Position numbers and translations under genes: made by a program. Shown here one piece after another: positions 5,653-5,790 of a stretch of 5,790 nt of DNA. The stretch is taken from positions 1-5,790 of the forward strand of contig CANHAG010000099.1 in assembly GCA_947458525.1 (NCBI GenBank), read 5' to 3'. Origin of the DNA: Rhodospirillaceae bacterium. Its GTDB lineage: Bacteria > Pseudomonadota > Alphaproteobacteria > Rickettsiales > UBA3002. Every line of letters begins with the position of its first letter. The first letter of the stretch is position 1. Below the pieces are notes generated by a model, which was given only the letters and a program-made list of their open reading frames with translations, was not told the origin of the DNA and made no database searches.

Positions 5653-5790
5653 ATGTCTGATGACGCCAAGCACCGCAAGCAGATCAAAAAGAAACTTCAG
5701 AATCTGAAGAACCGGCATCATCAGATTATTTTTCAGCATGCCGAACAGCATGGCCGCGAGCGGGATCTGGAGCGCGAGCGTGAGGAGGGC
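5653..5790 (+). CDS. Highly charged protein of unknown function, N-terminus (partial)
   Basis: Forty-six codons are visible from ATG 5653 to the window edge with no stop. The product starts MSDDAKHRKQIKKKLQNLKN and continues with HAEQHGRERDLEREREEG. It is rich in Lys, Arg, His and Glu, without hydrophobic segments, and probably a long helix or coiled coil. Only GGTGA from the repeat arm stands before the ATG, so initiation is either repeat-driven or coupled to the 5404 ORF, which ends three bases upstream in the same frame. I do not recognise the family. The opposite strand is also open (ATG at 5751) and hydrophobic, which is what the complement of Lys/Glu-rich codons gives, so the plus strand is preferred. 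Confidence 0.5.
   Translation, partial: MSDDAKHRKQIKKKLQNLKNRHHQIIFQHAEQHGRERDLEREREEG

Noticed and set aside
5527..5751. Minus-strand 74-codon hydrophobic ORF
   Set aside because: Its hydrophobicity is explained as the complement of Lys/Glu-rich codons plus repeat, and it runs through both repeat arms; not supported as a membrane protein.

Overview
The window looks like the chromosome of a Gram-negative, GC-rich proteobacterium. An alphaproteobacterium is my guess, based on the style of the small basic protein beside the tRNA and the exported/membrane operon; it is not proven here. It contains an IS3-family insertion sequence end, a three-gene leftward operon, a divergent multi-membrane-span gene, a tRNA-Thr, and the start of a second short rightward gene cluster.

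Layout. 1-127: outer end of an IS3-family element that runs off the left edge, with the first 15 codons of its OrfA on the minus strand. 128-236: short spacer with a consensus extended -10 promoter pointing right. 3398 down to 237 (minus strand): a tight operon of an exported retropepsin-like 'ATP-dependent zinc protease' family protein (PF05618 type), an inactive transglutaminase domain fused to seven membrane helices, and a RimK-related ATP-grasp ligase. This trio is a known conserved association, proposed to make or process an amide-linked peptide or amino-acid modification at the cell envelope; its substrate is not evident from the sequence. 3399-3660: divergent intergenic region. 3661-5160 (plus): a polytopic membrane protein resembling the HTTM / vitamin K-dependent gamma-carboxylase-like group, with a four-cysteine C-terminal domain. 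5236-5310 (minus): tRNA-Thr(GGU) with encoded CCA. 5404-5649 and 5653 to the right edge (plus): two small, highly charged proteins of unknown function, the second cut by the window.

The most unusual structure is a pair of heptanucleotide-repeat palindromes at 1181-1255 and 5497-5651. The unit sequences differ, but the architecture is the same: tandem 7-mers, a spacer, then the same 7-mers inverted. Each lies at the junction between two co-directional genes, supplies the stop codon of the upstream gene, and ends within a few bases of the ATG of the downstream gene, where a ribosome binding site would be expected. In the operon the predicted intercistronic hairpin lies directly before the ATP-grasp start, so it could set the ratio of ligase to membrane partner.
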